Of a stretch of DNA of 64,000 nucleotides, positions 16,878 to 25,769 are shown piece after piece. A program made the translations under genes and the position numbers. Position 1 is the first letter of the stretch. Each line of letters begins with the position of its first letter. This DNA is from Salinispora tropica CNB-440. GTDB lineage: Bacteria; Actinomycetota; Actinomycetes; Mycobacteriales; Micromonosporaceae. The notes under the pieces are model-generated. The model was given only the letters and a program-made list of their open reading frames with translations, ran no database searches and was not told where the DNA came from. The stretch covers positions 1,802,144 to 1,866,143 of the forward strand of contig NC_009380.1 of assembly GCF_000016425.1 (NCBI RefSeq). The letters run 5' to 3'.

Positions 16878-17816
16878 CTGACCGTCGTCGGCGTCGGCGG
16901 GTGGGCGCGGGCGTACCAGGGACGGAGCGTCCCGGGCGGGCAGGGTGGGTGCCGAGTCCGGTTCGGTCGGCGTCGAGTGGTCGGCGGGGTGCTCCCAAGC
17001 GGCGCGGTACGCTCCCGGACTGACCCCGACCTCCCGGGTGAAGAACCGGCCGAAGTTGGTCGGCTCGGAGAAACCGAGCCGCTGGCCTACTCGCGCCACC
17101 GGTTCGTCGGTCGCCGCGAGGAGGCGGCGGGCCTGCAACGCCACCCGCTCGTCCACCACCTGCTTCGCGCTGCGCCCGGTGACCGCCAGGCAGGCGCGGG
17201 TCAGGGTACGAACGGAGCAGCCCAATTGGTCGGCGTAGTCCTCCACCCGTCGGCTGCGCTGGTAGCCCTGCTCCAACTCCCGGCAGAGCAGTCGGAACGT
17301 GTTGGTCTCGGTGCGCGACGCCGACCGCGGCGCGGGCTGAGACCCCCGGCCGGAGTCCACCAGCAGGGCCAGCCGTAGCAGCAGCGCCGCCAGCTGGTGG
17401 CGGAACAGTGCGGCGGGCGCCCCGCGATGCCGCTCGCAGTCCGCCGCGAGCTGATGGACCCCGGTGCTGATGGTCGCCCCGTCCGCACCGGTCAGCTCAA
17501 GCCAGGCCGGGGCCGCCTCGGGGGCAACGTCGAATCCGTGCAGCGCCGTCGACGTCCAGTGCACCACGATCGCACCAAGGCTGGATGGTCCACACCGAAG
17601 CACCTGGCCGGCCCGGACCCGCAGCAGTGTGCCCGGGCGGCAGGACAGGGTGTGGAAGTCCACCTCGGCGCGGCCATGCCCCGCGGTGACCAGGATGAGC
17701 AGGTCCCTCTCCACCAGGATCGGACGCAGCCACACCGGATCGGCCACCAGGTCACCGAAGCCGAGCGCCGCGCTGACGGCGGCGTCCCGAAAGTGATGAA
17801 CAGGAGAGAACATCAC
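16761..17816 (-). CDS. AraC-family transcriptional regulator
   Basis: 351 aa from ATG 17816. An N-terminal cupin-like sensing region (residues 1-150) precedes a two-HTH AraC domain (about 175-275): YADQLGCSVRTLTRACLAV and VGQRLGFSEPTNFGRFFTREVG ending SPGAYRAAW. After that there is a 78-residue Pro/Asp-rich tail not typical of the family, coded entirely by sequence that runs into and overlaps the opposite-strand gene by 117 nt. This suggests an ancestral stop codon was lost. Confidence 0.85.
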   Translation of the reverse strand: MMFSPVHHFRDAAVSAALGFGDLVADPVWLRPILVERDLLILVTAGHGRAEVDFHTLSCRPGTLLRVRAGQVLRCGPSSLGAIVVHWTSTALHGFDVAPEAAPAWLELTGADGATISTGVHQLAADCERHRGAPAALFRHQLAALLLRLALLVDSGRGSQPAPRSASRTETNTFRLLCRELEQGYQRSRRVEDYADQLGCSVRTLTRACLAVTGRSAKQVVDERVALQARRLLAATDEPVARVGQRLGFSEPTNFGRFFTREVGVSPGAYRAAWEHPADHSTPTEPDSAPTLPARDAPSLVRPRPPADADDGQSQMPGHSDDHVTAESAVLGVANSGAASQQPGERPLHVD

Positions 17817-17982
17817 CTGTGACGGTAGCCCCGTACGCCGATTCCCGCATCCCAGCGGGCACGTATCGAGGGAGTCTCGGTATGGGAGCTGCCCCCACTC
17901 GCCGAGCGGTGCCGGCGTCAGGGGTTGTGAGGGTTGAGCGAGGCGATTACGTTACCGAGCGGTAGGGGAGTACAGCGAGGGG

Positions 17983-18765
17983 ATGGGCATGACGGATCTT
18001 TTCTCGGTTTCCGGCAAGACCGTCCTGGTCACCGGCGGCTCGCGCGGGATCGGCCGGATGATTGCCGAGGGTTTCGTCCGGGCCGGCGCCAAGGTGATCA
18101 TCGCTGCCCGGAAGGCGGACGTCTGCACCGCGGTCGCCGGCGAACTGTCGACGCTGGGCGAGTGCACGGCGGTCCCCGTCGACCTCAGCAGCGACGCCGG
18201 CGCCGAGGCGCTCGCCGCCGCCGTACGAGAGCGGCACGACCGACTCGACGTACTGGTCAACAACGCGGGTGCCACCTGGGGTGCGCCACTGGAGGCCTAT
18301 CCAGAGAGCGCGTTCGACAAACTCTGGGCGGTCAACGTCAAGGCCGTCTTCCGGCTCACCACCGCCCTGCTGCCCGTACTGCGTGCGGCGGGCACCGCGG
18401 ACGAGCCCGCCCGCGTCATCAACATCGGCTCGGTGGACGGGATCCGGGTCCCCTGGATGGAGGTCTACGCGTACTCCGCCACGAAGGCCGCCGTGCACAT
18501 GCTGACTCGCAGCCTCGCCCACCAACTCGCCACCGAACACATCACCGTCAACGCGATCGCCCCGGGCCCGTTCGAGAGCAAGATGATGGCGTTCGCGCTG
18601 GATGACCCCGCCTCCCGGGCAGCCATCGAGAAGCAGGTGCCGCTGGGCCGCATCGGCCGGCCGGAGGACATGGCGGGCACCGCGATCTACCTGTCGTCGC
18701 GGGCCGGCGCGTACCTGACCGGCGCGGTTATCCCCGTTGACGGCGGCATCACCACCCACGGCTGA
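17983..18765 (+). CDS. SDR-family NAD(P)-dependent oxidoreductase
   Basis: 260 aa. The Rossmann fingerprint is VTGGSRGIGRMI (TGxxxGxG) near residue 17, with NNAGAT near 93. The catalytic Tyr and Lys are in AYSATKAAVHM near 167-171, and the IAPGPFES segment follows. The ending YLTGAVIPVDGG is typical of FabG-like enzymes. Substrate unknown. ATG 17983 has GCGAGG upstream; ATG 17989 in the same frame is equally possible. Monocistronic, followed by a strong bidirectional terminator. Confidence 0.9.
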   Translation: MGMTDLFSVSGKTVLVTGGSRGIGRMIAEGFVRAGAKVIIAARKADVCTAVAGELSTLGECTAVPVDLSSDAGAEALAAAVRERHDRLDVLVNNAGATWGAPLEAYPESAFDKLWAVNVKAVFRLTTALLPVLRAAGTADEPARVINIGSVDGIRVPWMEVYAYSATKAAVHMLTRSLAHQLATEHITVNAIAPGPFESKMMAFALDDPASRAAIEKQVPLGRIGRPEDMAGTAIYLSSRAGAYLTGAVIPVDGGITTHG

Positions 18766-18810
18766 GCCGGGCGCATCCGCGGCGCACCGCTTCGCGTACC
18801 GACCGGGGTA

Positions 18811-18851
18811 GCCGGGGTCGCGCGGACTCGGCAGCTCCGCGCGGCCCCGGC
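18811..18851. terminator. Bidirectional terminator between SDR and ssgA-like genes
   Basis: Arms 18811-18826 (GCCGGGG, then CGCGCGGA) and 18836-18851, 15 pairs with one mismatch, 9-nt loop. It lies between two convergent genes. Confidence 0.8.
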
Positions 18852-18883
18852 TGACCAGTCACCAGACTCCAGCCCCTTCGATC

Positions 18884-19315
18884 TCAGCGTCCGGCGAGCA
18901 GCCGGTTCACCGCCGTGTCGACGTCCAGGTGCTCGGCCTCCCGGCCGCGCGCGACGACGACGTAGGTCCGCCGCAGGAAGCGCACCAAGACGCTCCGCGG
19001 CACCTCAAACAGGGCGTTGCCATCTGGGGACGACAACGCCAGGGCGACGAAGTCCCCGCGCGGGGTGGCCCAGGGCCAGACCCGCACATCGCCGATGCCG
19101 GCCGGCTCATCGAGGCCGGTCACCAGCAGTTCCCGTGCGAACGACCAGCTGACCGCCTCGCCACCAGCCGATTCCGCATGGAACAGGACGTGGACGGCAT
19201 ACGGGTCAGCAGGGTCGTAGCGCAGACTGGCGCGCACCGGCAAGGCCGTGGCGTCAGGTGCGACGAGCCTTAGCGACGTCTCGACCTCTACGGTCGTCGG
19301 TCGGATGACACTCAT
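18884..19315 (-). CDS. SsgA-family sporulation/cell division regulator
   Basis: 143 aa from ATG 19315. Full-length SsgA-like fold with the family signatures LRYDPADPYAVHVLFH, VSWSFARELLVTGL and GDVRVWPW, then FEVPRSVLVRFLRRTY. SsgA-like proteins control septum placement and FtsZ recruitment in sporulating actinomycetes; SsgB is the conserved core member. Presence and spacing are typical for Micromonosporaceae, which supports the host call. Divergent from the PGPGW gene. Confidence 0.92.
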   Translation of the reverse strand: MSVIRPTTVEVETSLRLVAPDATALPVRASLRYDPADPYAVHVLFHAESAGGEAVSWSFARELLVTGLDEPAGIGDVRVWPWATPRGDFVALALSSPDGNALFEVPRSVLVRFLRRTYVVVARGREAEHLDVDTAVNRLLAGR

Positions 19316-19588
19316 GGACGTTCTCCCCCCGGCACCGCTGCGGGACGCGCGTGTCCCGCTTTTCCCATACTCAGGTGCTGCCCCTAGCTACGCTCCGCCA
19401 TACGCTGACTTCACCCAGTGGTGGGAAGGTCTTCGGAGTGTCCTCCAGAATGTGAAAGTTCCTGTAGGATTTCCGGTTCTGCCCGTCCGCGGTGCCGATC
19501 GGCATCAGGTGCTTCAGTCGTCGACTACTCCGGTAACGTCCAGTCCACGGTCGCAGTGACGGGCGCGCGCCACACTGGGGGAGGAAAA

Positions 19589-20167
19589 GTGACGGAGCGA
19601 TCCTCAGTGGATCGAGCCACGCCGCTGGGCCAACTGATCATCGCGACCCAGACGGCCGAACGGCGGGGGTGCGGGGTGTCGAACGAACAGCGGAGTAAGC
19701 CGGGCCGAACCGGCTCGGAGGCGGGCGCGCCGGCAGCGGGGGCGGCGCTCGTCCCCGCCCAGCGAGAACGGTCGCGGTGGCGCCAGCGAATCTCGACCAC
19801 CCTCGCGCTGATTCGCGCCAACCCCACCGGCCGACTTGCCCTCAAGGTCTTTGTTGCGATCACTGGCGCCATCATCGTGACCGTCGGAATCGCGCTGATC
19901 CCACTGCCGGGCCCCGGCTGGTTGCTGGTGATCGCCGGCCTCGGGGTCTGGGCGGTGGAGTTCCACTGGGCGCGGCGGCTACTCACCTTCACCCGCCGGC
20001 ACGTCTACAACTGGACCGAATGGGTTAAGCGTCAGTCACTCTCGGTGCGGTTTGTCATCGGCTCGGTCGGGCTCGTCTTTGTGTCGACCGTCGTGTGGCT
20101 GTCGCTCAAGTACAGCGTCGGCATCGACGTGGTGGCCTGGGTCCTGGGTCACCTGAGGCCGCGTTGA
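19589..20167 (+). CDS. PGPGW-type membrane protein (TIGR02611 family)
   Basis: 192 aa from GTG 19589, preceded by GGGGGAGGAAAA; the frame is open upstream from 19418 without an RBS. A hydrophilic N-terminus of about 75 residues is followed by two closely spaced TM helices around LKVFVAITGAIIVTVGIALIPLPGPGWLLVIAG (PGPGW box) and a third at about 155-175. These proteins are conserved in actinobacteria with no established role. The gene ends 51 nt before the tRNA-Val gene. Confidence 0.82.
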   Translation: MTERSSVDRATPLGQLIIATQTAERRGCGVSNEQRSKPGRTGSEAGAPAAGAALVPAQRERSRWRQRISTTLALIRANPTGRLALKVFVAITGAIIVTVGIALIPLPGPGWLLVIAGLGVWAVEFHWARRLLTFTRRHVYNWTEWVKRQSLSVRFVIGSVGLVFVSTVVWLSLKYSVGIDVVAWVLGHLRPR

Positions 20168-20218
20168 GGGCTCGGTTTGGGTCGGCATCGGCGATCAGGT
20201 AGAGTCATCCGAGCCAAC

Positions 20219-20290
20219 GGGCGATTAGCTCAGCGGGAGAGCGCTTCGTTCACACCGAAGAGGTCACTGGTTCGATCCCAGTATCGCCCA
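20219..20290 (+). tRNA. tRNA-Val (anticodon CAC)
   Basis: 72-nt cloverleaf: acceptor arms GGGCGAT and ATCGCCC pair over 7 bp, D-arm GCTCAGCGGGAGAGC, anticodon stem CTTCG/CGAAG with loop TTCACAC (anticodon CAC), T-arm CTGGTTCGATCCCAG, discriminator A. CCA is not encoded. It is the probable attachment site of the decayed element that follows. Confidence 0.97.
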
Positions 20291-20298
20291 CCCAGCTC

Positions 20299-20331
20299 AA
20301 AGGCCACCTCCCATCGAGGGAGGTGGCCTTT
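20299..20331 (+). terminator. tRNA-Val terminator
   Basis: Perfect 14-bp stem, AAAGGCCACCTCCC at 20299-20312 and 20318-20331, loop ATCGA, then TCTG. It follows the tRNA by 8 nt. Confidence 0.9.
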
Positions 20332-20340
20332 CTGCTGCCC

Positions 20341-20361
20341 ATACAGCAGCGAAGTACAGCA
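20341..20361 (+). repeat. Left copy of the 21-bp element direct repeat
   Basis: Identical to 27701-27721 over 21 bp (begins ATACAGCAGC, ends GTACAGCA). Such repeats near integrase ends often act as integrase arm sites or mark element ends. Confidence 0.9.
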
Positions 20362-20394
20362 ACGGCGGTAATTCTCTCGCGAAATGCGGTGCAC

Positions 20395-20730
20395 ATGACA
20401 GGGACACTCACGGTCGAGGAACTTCGTCAGGTGTGCACGATGTTGCTGGACGCCGTGCAGGAGCGGTTCGGTTCGGAGATTGATCTGTCAGTCCTCGACG
20501 TCGACCAGTACTGGAATGTGGACCTACCTTCTGCCTTCAATATCCGGGAGGACCCGGCCTCTGGAACTGACGTCGGGCAGAGCAGTGACGACGTGGCGGA
20601 GCTGCGTGATCTGTTGCGCGGTCCGGCGGACGACGAGCCGGTGCTCTGGCACGACCTGCAACATCTTGCCGGGGTGCTGCGGTTGCTGGCCTATCTCGAT
20701 CTGCCTGCCGTTGAGGCAGACGAACGCTGA
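20395..20730 (+). CDS. Hypothetical acidic protein near attL
   Basis: 111 aa from ATG 20395. Acidic and mainly helical (VEELRQVCTMLLDAVQERFG; DDVAELRDLLRG), soluble, no known motif. It lies between the tRNA and the integrase remnant, where attP-adjacent DNA would be expected, so it may be a later insertion or element cargo. No strong Shine-Dalgarno is visible. Codon usage is coding-like. Confidence 0.55.
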   Translation: MTGTLTVEELRQVCTMLLDAVQERFGSEIDLSVLDVDQYWNVDLPSAFNIREDPASGTDVGQSSDDVAELRDLLRGPADDEPVLWHDLQHLAGVLRLLAYLDLPAVEADER

Positions 20731-20759
20731 GCCCGGCGCCGGCTCGGGGCCGTGGTAGA

Positions 20760-20898
20760 TCAACCTTCTAGGGGGTCGCCGAGGGCGTTTCAGGGCGTCG
20801 CGGGTCGCGGTGGAGGTGGCCTGGGTGTAGATCTCCATCGCTACGGAGAAGCGGGCGTGCCGGAGGATCTGCATGGCGACTCGCGGGTGGACGTCGAG
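20760..20898 (-). pseudogene. Tyrosine integrase C-terminal remnant
   Basis: The minus strand reads DVHPRVAMQILRHARF, then SVAMEIYTQATS, matching the catalytic H-x-x-R box and active-site Tyr region of actinophage and AICE integrases. One extra C near 20785 breaks the frame; without it the protein would end LGDPLEG and stop at 20760. Upstream of about 20898 the sequence changes abruptly to a regulator remnant, so only about 45 codons survive. Confidence 0.7.
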
Positions 20899-21480
20899 TT
20901 GCGCGCCGGAGGCGCAGGCCCGTTCGGGTTGCCCCTGGTGGGCGTGGATGTTGGCGAGTAGGGCGAGGTTGAAGGCTTTGCCGCGTACGAAGCGATCGTT
21001 CATGCGTAGGGATCGGGCGGCGAAGCGTTCGGCGTGGGTGTTGCGGCCGAGGGCGTGGAAGCAGTGTCCGGACTTGGCGGACAGGTACGCCTCGTCGAAG
21101 TAGCTGAGCCATTGCGGGTCGGTGCTGCGGTCGGCTCGGTCGAGGGCTTGTTCTGCCTGGCGTTGTGCAGGGCGGTGGCGCTGGCTCATTCGTCGTTGGC
21201 TTTGGCCAGGGCGTGGGCTTGGATGACGTGTGCTGCGGCGGTCAGGGCGGGAAGTCCGGCGCGGTGGGCGGTCTGGCCGGCGGCTCGGGCGGGGTCGAGG
21301 CCGGCGGCGGTGTAGCCGAGGTAGGGGGCCTGGTGGCTATGCCGTGTTGGGCGGTGTCGTACGCCGGCCAGCCGGCCAGCCGGCGAGTTGGGCGAGTTCG
21401 GCGGCGGCGCTGAGCAGCTGTTGACCAGTGGGGTGGTCGAAGCGGCCGTCGGTGAGCAGCGGGGTCACCTCTTGGCTGTG
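20899..21480 (-). pseudogene. Remnant of a TPR-containing XRE regulator, C-terminal part
   Basis: Pieces in two frames reconstruct a Streptomyces-type regulator: VTPLLTDGRFDHPTGQQLLS (about 21415-21470), AARAAGQTAHRAGLPAL-like helices, then an in-frame TGA near 21187 where the family has Arg. After a frameshift come EQALDRADRSTDPQWLSYFD and KAFNLALLANIHAHQGQPE. Disabled by nonsense, frameshift and fusion to the integrase remnant. It starts in a 27-bp segment repeated at 24384-24410. Confidence 0.65.
21443..21469 (+). repeat. 27-bp repeat, copy 1 (in split regulator)
   Basis: Matches 24384-24410 at 26 of 27 positions (begins CGGCCGTCGGTGAGCAGCGG), same orientation, coding VTPLLTDGR on the minus strand in both places. 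It flanks a 2.9-kb segment. Confidence 0.85.
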
Positions 21481-21867
21481 GCTGGAGGGCTACGAGCTGG
21501 ACGGCTCGGGCAATGCGGTGCGCCGTCGCCAGTTGTACGTCAGATACGACGGGATCGGTCGGCATCAGTAGACTGGGGTGTGCACTGGAACCAACGCTGA
21601 CCATGTGGCCGTTGGTGCCCCCTTTTGTGCTTGGGTGGCAGTGACGGCGAGAACGTCGTGGGCACCGTCGCCGCAAATGTGCCCGATTCCAGGCCTCGCA
21701 GGGGGCATGGCTCCACCCGCCGAAACCGGCCAGCGATCCGCGTTTTAAGGTCGTCCAGACCTGCCCCGCACCCGAAAGATCATGTGTTCGATGCCTGATC
21801 CGTGTCTGCGGTCCTAGCTGCGCAAACGCCGCCGACGGAAGTGCGGCTGGAATACTAACGTCAAGGT

Positions 21868-22884
21868 ATGCCCAACTCCAGGTCTCGCTGGTCGATGCCG
21901 CCGCAGGCTGTTTCGGCGCCCTCCGACATCTTGACATTCGTCCTCTCCGGAGTGGTAGCTGTGCTGCTCACTCGGGCGTATCTTCACGCGACCGGCTTCC
22001 CGCGATTCGACGCTGGAAGCCTACGCATCGCGCACGTGCTCTGGGGTGGTCTGTTGCTGACCGTAGGCTTTGGTGTCGTGCTGGTATTCCTCGGCAGCAG
22101 GGCGCGCTTCTTCGGCGCGATCCTCGGCGGGATCGGGTTCGGGCTCTTCATCGACCAGGTCGGCAAATTCGTCACCGCCCAGGCCGACTACTTCTACGCA
22201 CCGGCGGCCGGCATCATCTACGCGGCGTTCGCCCTACTCCTCATCATCACCCAGGCGCTCCGGGAACGGACCCGGTTGTCCTGCACCGAACGGACGGCGA
22301 ACGCCCTGGACACGGTGATCGGGGGCCTCGACAAGGGGTTGTCCGATCGGCGTAGACGCGCGGTACTGCGGCTGGTCCGCGACTGTGGTCCGGACGTGAC
22401 GGAGGCGGTGGCCCGGCTGCTGGAGACCGTACCCCGGAGGGAGCCAGCCCGAGCCCCACTCCGGCGACCGTGGGCACGACGTGCCCGGCAGGCGATGGCC
22501 TGGGTGGTCAGCCGTCGGTGGGTAGTCGGCTTGGTGGTGGTCTACCTGCTCGGCGAGCCGCTCGTCGTCGTGGCGCGGGTCGGGGTGGATACAGTCGTTG
22601 GAGATCTACCGAACCATCAGGAATGGGGTGCGGTGCTAGGGGTCGCGTCCTCCGCGCTGGCCACTGTGGTGCTCAGCATCCGCGGGGCGCTGCTGCTGCC
22701 CCGCGACGAGGTGGGGGCCTTCCGGCTGTTTAGGCTCGCGCTTCTGGTGGACCTGTTGTTCGGTCAGGTCTTCAGCTTTACCGTTCACCAGTTCGGGGCG
22801 CTCGTTGGGCTCGCCATCGACCTATTCCTACTTGCGGTGGTTACCGTCAAGTATCGCGAGCTGCGCCGGAATGCATCGGCGTGA
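21868..22884 (+). CDS. Polytopic membrane protein of unknown function
   Basis: 338 aa from ATG 21868. About seven TM helices: four in residues 18-135 (ILTFVLSGVVAVLLTRAYL; IIYAAFALLLIITQAL), a cytosolic helical segment with paired Arg at 140-210, then three or four more (WVVGLVVVYLLGEPLVVVA; the end LAIDLFLLAVVTVKYREL). No transporter or enzyme signature seen. It sits between the two pieces of a broken regulator, so it is probably imported cargo. Confidence 0.72.
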   Translation: MPNSRSRWSMPPQAVSAPSDILTFVLSGVVAVLLTRAYLHATGFPRFDAGSLRIAHVLWGGLLLTVGFGVVLVFLGSRARFFGAILGGIGFGLFIDQVGKFVTAQADYFYAPAAGIIYAAFALLLIITQALRERTRLSCTERTANALDTVIGGLDKGLSDRRRRAVLRLVRDCGPDVTEAVARLLETVPRREPARAPLRRPWARRARQAMAWVVSRRWVVGLVVVYLLGEPLVVVARVGVDTVVGDLPNHQEWGAVLGVASSALATVVLSIRGALLLPRDEVGAFRLFRLALLVDLLFGQVFSFTVHQFGALVGLAIDLFLLAVVTVKYRELRRNASA

Positions 22885-23322
22885 AACCTGAGGCGGTAGC
22901 AGCGATTGAGGAGCGCCCGAGCCAACGGTCCGGCCATACTCGACCAGACGAGTCAGGCGACCAGCAGCGGAACCGTGTGCCCCGATAGACGCCCGGGTTG
23001 GAGGTCACCACCACGCCACGCAACAGCCGCGCCTCGTACGCAGTGCGCCGAGTCCCCGCGGCCTGGCTCCGACACACCACACCAGGCGGGCTGGTTCGAC
23101 CGGGCGCGGCAGGCTTTGCGTCGAGTGCGCGGTGGATCATGGTGAGTCACCTGTCAGTCATGATCTTGACGCCTCATGGTGACTCCGCCTAACTTGGCCT
23201 ATCTTCCGGTGCAGGTCAGACGCGTGACCGCCGTTCCGCCCCAGGTCCGGGAAACGGCTGGAATGACGGCGTGGTCCGATACCCGCCAGACCCGCTGCCC
23301 GATTGGCGGTTTGCTTAGGTCC
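22885..23322. other. Intergenic, no supported gene
   Basis: 438 nt. Open frames exist on both strands but none has an RBS or recognisable product. A short imperfect repeat, ATGGTGAGTCACC and ATGGTGACTCC, lies near 23138 and 23176 around the upstream region of the next gene. Confidence 0.5.
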
Positions 23323-24132
23323 ATGACCAACTCGCACCAGGATCAAGCCGTGCACTTCCGCTCCCTACACCGCCCCGGTCAACCGCTGGTGCTGCCCAAC
23401 GCCTGGGACGCCGCGAGCGCCCGGCTGATCGAGGAGGCCGGCGCAGCCGCCATCGCAACTACCAGCGCCGGGGTGGCCTGGAGCGTAGGCGCGGGCGATG
23501 GCGAGACGATGGGCCGGGACCGCGCACTCGACCTGATCGCCCGCGTAGCGTCCACGGTCAGTGTGCCGGTCACGGCTGATATCGAAGGCGGGTACGCGGA
23601 GGACCCCGACGGGGTCGCCGAGACGATCCGCAGGGTGCTCGATGCCGGAGCGGTAGGGGTCAACCTGGAAGACGGTCCGCGGCCGCCCGCCGAACACGTC
23701 GAACGGATCGGGGCCGCGCGGAAGGCCGCCGGTTCGGCGCTGTTCGTCAACGCCCGGATCGACACCTACCTGCTGTCCATCGGAGATCCCGCCACCCGGC
23801 TGCGGGACACGCTGGACCGGGCGGCGGCCTACATCGCCGCCGGCGCGGACGGCATCTTCGTGCCCGGCGTGGCCGACGCCGAAACGATAGCGGCGCTCGC
23901 CGCCGAGCTCACCGTGCCGCTGAACGTCATGGCCGGGCCGGGCTCACCCTCGATCAGTGAACTCGCCGGCCTGGGTGTCACGAGGGTCAGCCTCGGCCCG
24001 GCGATCGCCCTGGCCGCGTACGCGACGGCGCGGCACGCCGCCCGCGAGTTGCTGACCGCTGGGACCTACCAGGCCCTCGACGGCTCACTGGGCTTCGCGG
24101 AGACCGACGCGCTGATGGCTGCGCCGGCCTGA
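23323..24132 (+). CDS. Isocitrate lyase / PEP mutase superfamily protein
   Basis: 269 aa from ATG 23323. TIM-barrel signatures: LVLPNAWDAASARLIEEAG, TSAGVAWSVGAGDGE, the metal-binding strand PVTADIEGGYAEDP, and GVNLEDG near residue 118. The length is typical of the oxaloacetate decarboxylase-like or carboxyphosphonoenolpyruvate-mutase-like proteins in this superfamily; the KKCGH-type isocitrate lyase motif is absent. C-C or P-C bond chemistry on a 2-oxo acid is expected; substrate unknown. It stands alone within the decayed element. Confidence 0.85.
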   Translation: MTNSHQDQAVHFRSLHRPGQPLVLPNAWDAASARLIEEAGAAAIATTSAGVAWSVGAGDGETMGRDRALDLIARVASTVSVPVTADIEGGYAEDPDGVAETIRRVLDAGAVGVNLEDGPRPPAEHVERIGAARKAAGSALFVNARIDTYLLSIGDPATRLRDTLDRAAAYIAAGADGIFVPGVADAETIAALAAELTVPLNVMAGPGSPSISELAGLGVTRVSLGPAIALAAYATARHAARELLTAGTYQALDGSLGFAETDALMAAPA

Positions 24133-24205
24133 TGGGTGACGAACTGAGTGACACCGGAAGCGTCCGGCAGTGGACATCCATGGACTGGCGGACCGTTCCC
24201 GCAGG

Positions 24206-24556
24206 TCAGCTCCGGCGTGTGAGCACGTCGGCGCTCTCTGATCGTTCGTTCGGGACGAAGAGTCGCCTGTCGCAGCGGCACGCGTAACAGCCGCCCCTAG
24301 ACTCGGGCGTCGCGGACTTCGCCGTAGGACGCCAAGTCGCTGGGTTGTCCTCCTCCGCTCTGGGGCGACGATCGAACTGGTAACGGCCGTCGGTGAGCAG
24401 CGGAGTCACCCCCTGGTGGAGGTAGCGGGCGACGGTATCGCGGGCATGTCCACCGCCGTACTGGTGGTCCAACTGGCGGTACGTGGCGGTCATGGCGCGG
24501 ATGGTGTCGATCTCACCGACGACCGCCACCAAGGACAGCCCGTGAGCCATCCGCAT
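24206..24556 (-). pseudogene. Remnant of a TPR-containing XRE regulator, upstream part
   Basis: Residues DTIRAMTATYRQLDHQYGGG and DTVARYLHQGVTPLLTDGRY match the middle of Streptomyces-type XRE/TPR regulators. After DGRY the frame turns into unrelated sequence. It ends in the same 27-bp segment with which the remnant at 20899-21480 begins, in the same orientation and in N- to C-terminal order, as if one gene had been split. No HTH part is found. Confidence 0.6.
24384..24410 (+). repeat. 27-bp repeat, copy 2 (in split regulator)
   Basis: 26 of 27 positions identical to 21443-21469; the only difference is G to A. Possible target-site or recombination duplication. Confidence 0.85.
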
Positions 24557-24980
24557 TTACATCTGTGCCGGATTACGCATCGCGACTAGCCACCTTACTA
24601 GGACAGCTGGGCTAACCAGCTGAGGATTCGGCAGTAAGCGAGCGCCTGGACTACTGGCTGAACGACCCGGCAAGCACGCTCATCGGCGTCGACATAGCGG
24701 GGAACTAGCCGGAGTTGCGGCTTTGCACGCGAGTCCGCTCCTCGAAGTCACGGGCAAGTCGGGTCGCCTCGTGGCCATGGTCGTCGACGGGCAGCACCGC
24801 AGCAAGGGCATCGGGCGGTCCCTAGTTGAAGCCGCCGAGAACCGAGCAAAGGAATTGAGCTGCCTTCGCATGGAGGCTACGAGTAGCCGCCCCCGAGAGC
24901 ACGCCCATCGCCTATACCGCCAACACGGATACGAGGACGTCTGTGAGCGGTCGGCACGCTTCATGAAGCACCTGCGGTAG
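24550..24980 (+). pseudogene. Broken GNAT acetyltransferase
   Basis: Frame 1 reads SVPDYASRLATLLGQLG, then TAA (24613-24615) where relatives have Tyr, then PAEDSAVSERLDYWLNDPAS to TAG at 24706. A one-base shift then restores GELAGVAALHASPLLEVTG, the acetyl-CoA site VVDGQHRSKGIGRSLVEAAE (motif A, RxxGIG) and an intact end, YEDVCERSARFMKHLR at 24978. One nonsense and one frameshift disable it; only 85 codons from ATG 24723 remain open. Confidence 0.75.
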
Positions 24981-25184
24981 ACGTCCGAGCAGCCAGCGCC
25001 GACAGCAACAGTGACAGCAACCGGGCGGGACGAGGACGGCCCCGCTTGCCGAGCGCGGACAGCCGCCCGAGGTCGTAGACGTGGACGGACCCTGCCGGAC
25101 GGAGCGCCCAGAACTTACACGCGAGGGGTCCTCATGCTTGGAGTTATCGGCCCCGGTGGTAGGTCTGTGCCTGGTGCCTGGTGA

Positions 25185-25769
25185 CTATGCCGTCGGTGGG
25201 GGAGGGGTGAGCCAGGCGAGGGGTAGTCCGTTGAGGGCGGCTTCGGCGAGGCGGTGGGCGCTGGTGGTTTTGAGTGCCGTGCGTGAGCTGTCGATCCAGC
25301 GTTGGACGTTGTCGATGCCTTGGTGGCGGTATTCGACGGCTTGGACGAGGCATTCCAGTTTGTCGGCGTCGTGGGCGACGATGGCTTCGAGAGTATCGCC
25401 GGTTTCGTATTCGGCGACGGCGGAGGTGATGAGATCGGTGACGGCTGGTGGGCAGGCGGCGACCTGGTCGGCGGTGATGGTGGGGTTGGGCGCGGCGGTG
25501 AGGTAGCGCTTGGCGATGTGGGGGATGTCGGTGATCCGGGTTTCCTGGGTGTCGTGCAGGACGCACAGCATCGACACCCGGGCCGGGTCAGCGCCTTCCA
25601 TGGCAGCGAGCATCATTCCGATGAGCGCGGTGCGGAACGAGTGGTCGGCGATGGACTCGGGTTGTGTGACGCCGGCGAACCACCAGCCGGTGCGGGCGGC
25701 ACGTTTGAGGACGCCGGCTTCGAAGATGAAGCTCATGGCTCCGTCGGCATCGTGGTCGTCGTTGTTCAT
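25185..25769 (-). CDS. HD-domain phosphohydrolase (YfbR-like)
   Basis: 194 aa from ATG 25769, whose ATGA overlaps the stop of the regulator gene. HD metal-site residues are clear: ADHSFRTALIGMM (H), LHDTQET (HD), AHDADKLECLVQA (D). It begins with a GVLKRAARTGWW helix typical of 5'-deoxynucleotidase/YfbR and related small HD hydrolases, which act on dNMPs or other nucleotides. Coupling to an XRE regulator suggests a nucleotide signal or a regulated nucleotide pool; this is inference. Confidence 0.85.
   Translation of the reverse strand: MNNDDHDADGAMSFIFEAGVLKRAARTGWWFAGVTQPESIADHSFRTALIGMMLAAMEGADPARVSMLCVLHDTQETRITDIPHIAKRYLTAAPNPTITADQVAACPPAVTDLITSAVAEYETGDTLEAIVAHDADKLECLVQAVEYRHQGIDNVQRWIDSSRTALKTTSAHRLAEAALNGLPLAWLTPPPPTA

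Noticed and set aside
22847-23140. 97-codon minus-strand frame
   Set aside because: No RBS, no recognisable fold, partly antisense to the membrane protein gene.
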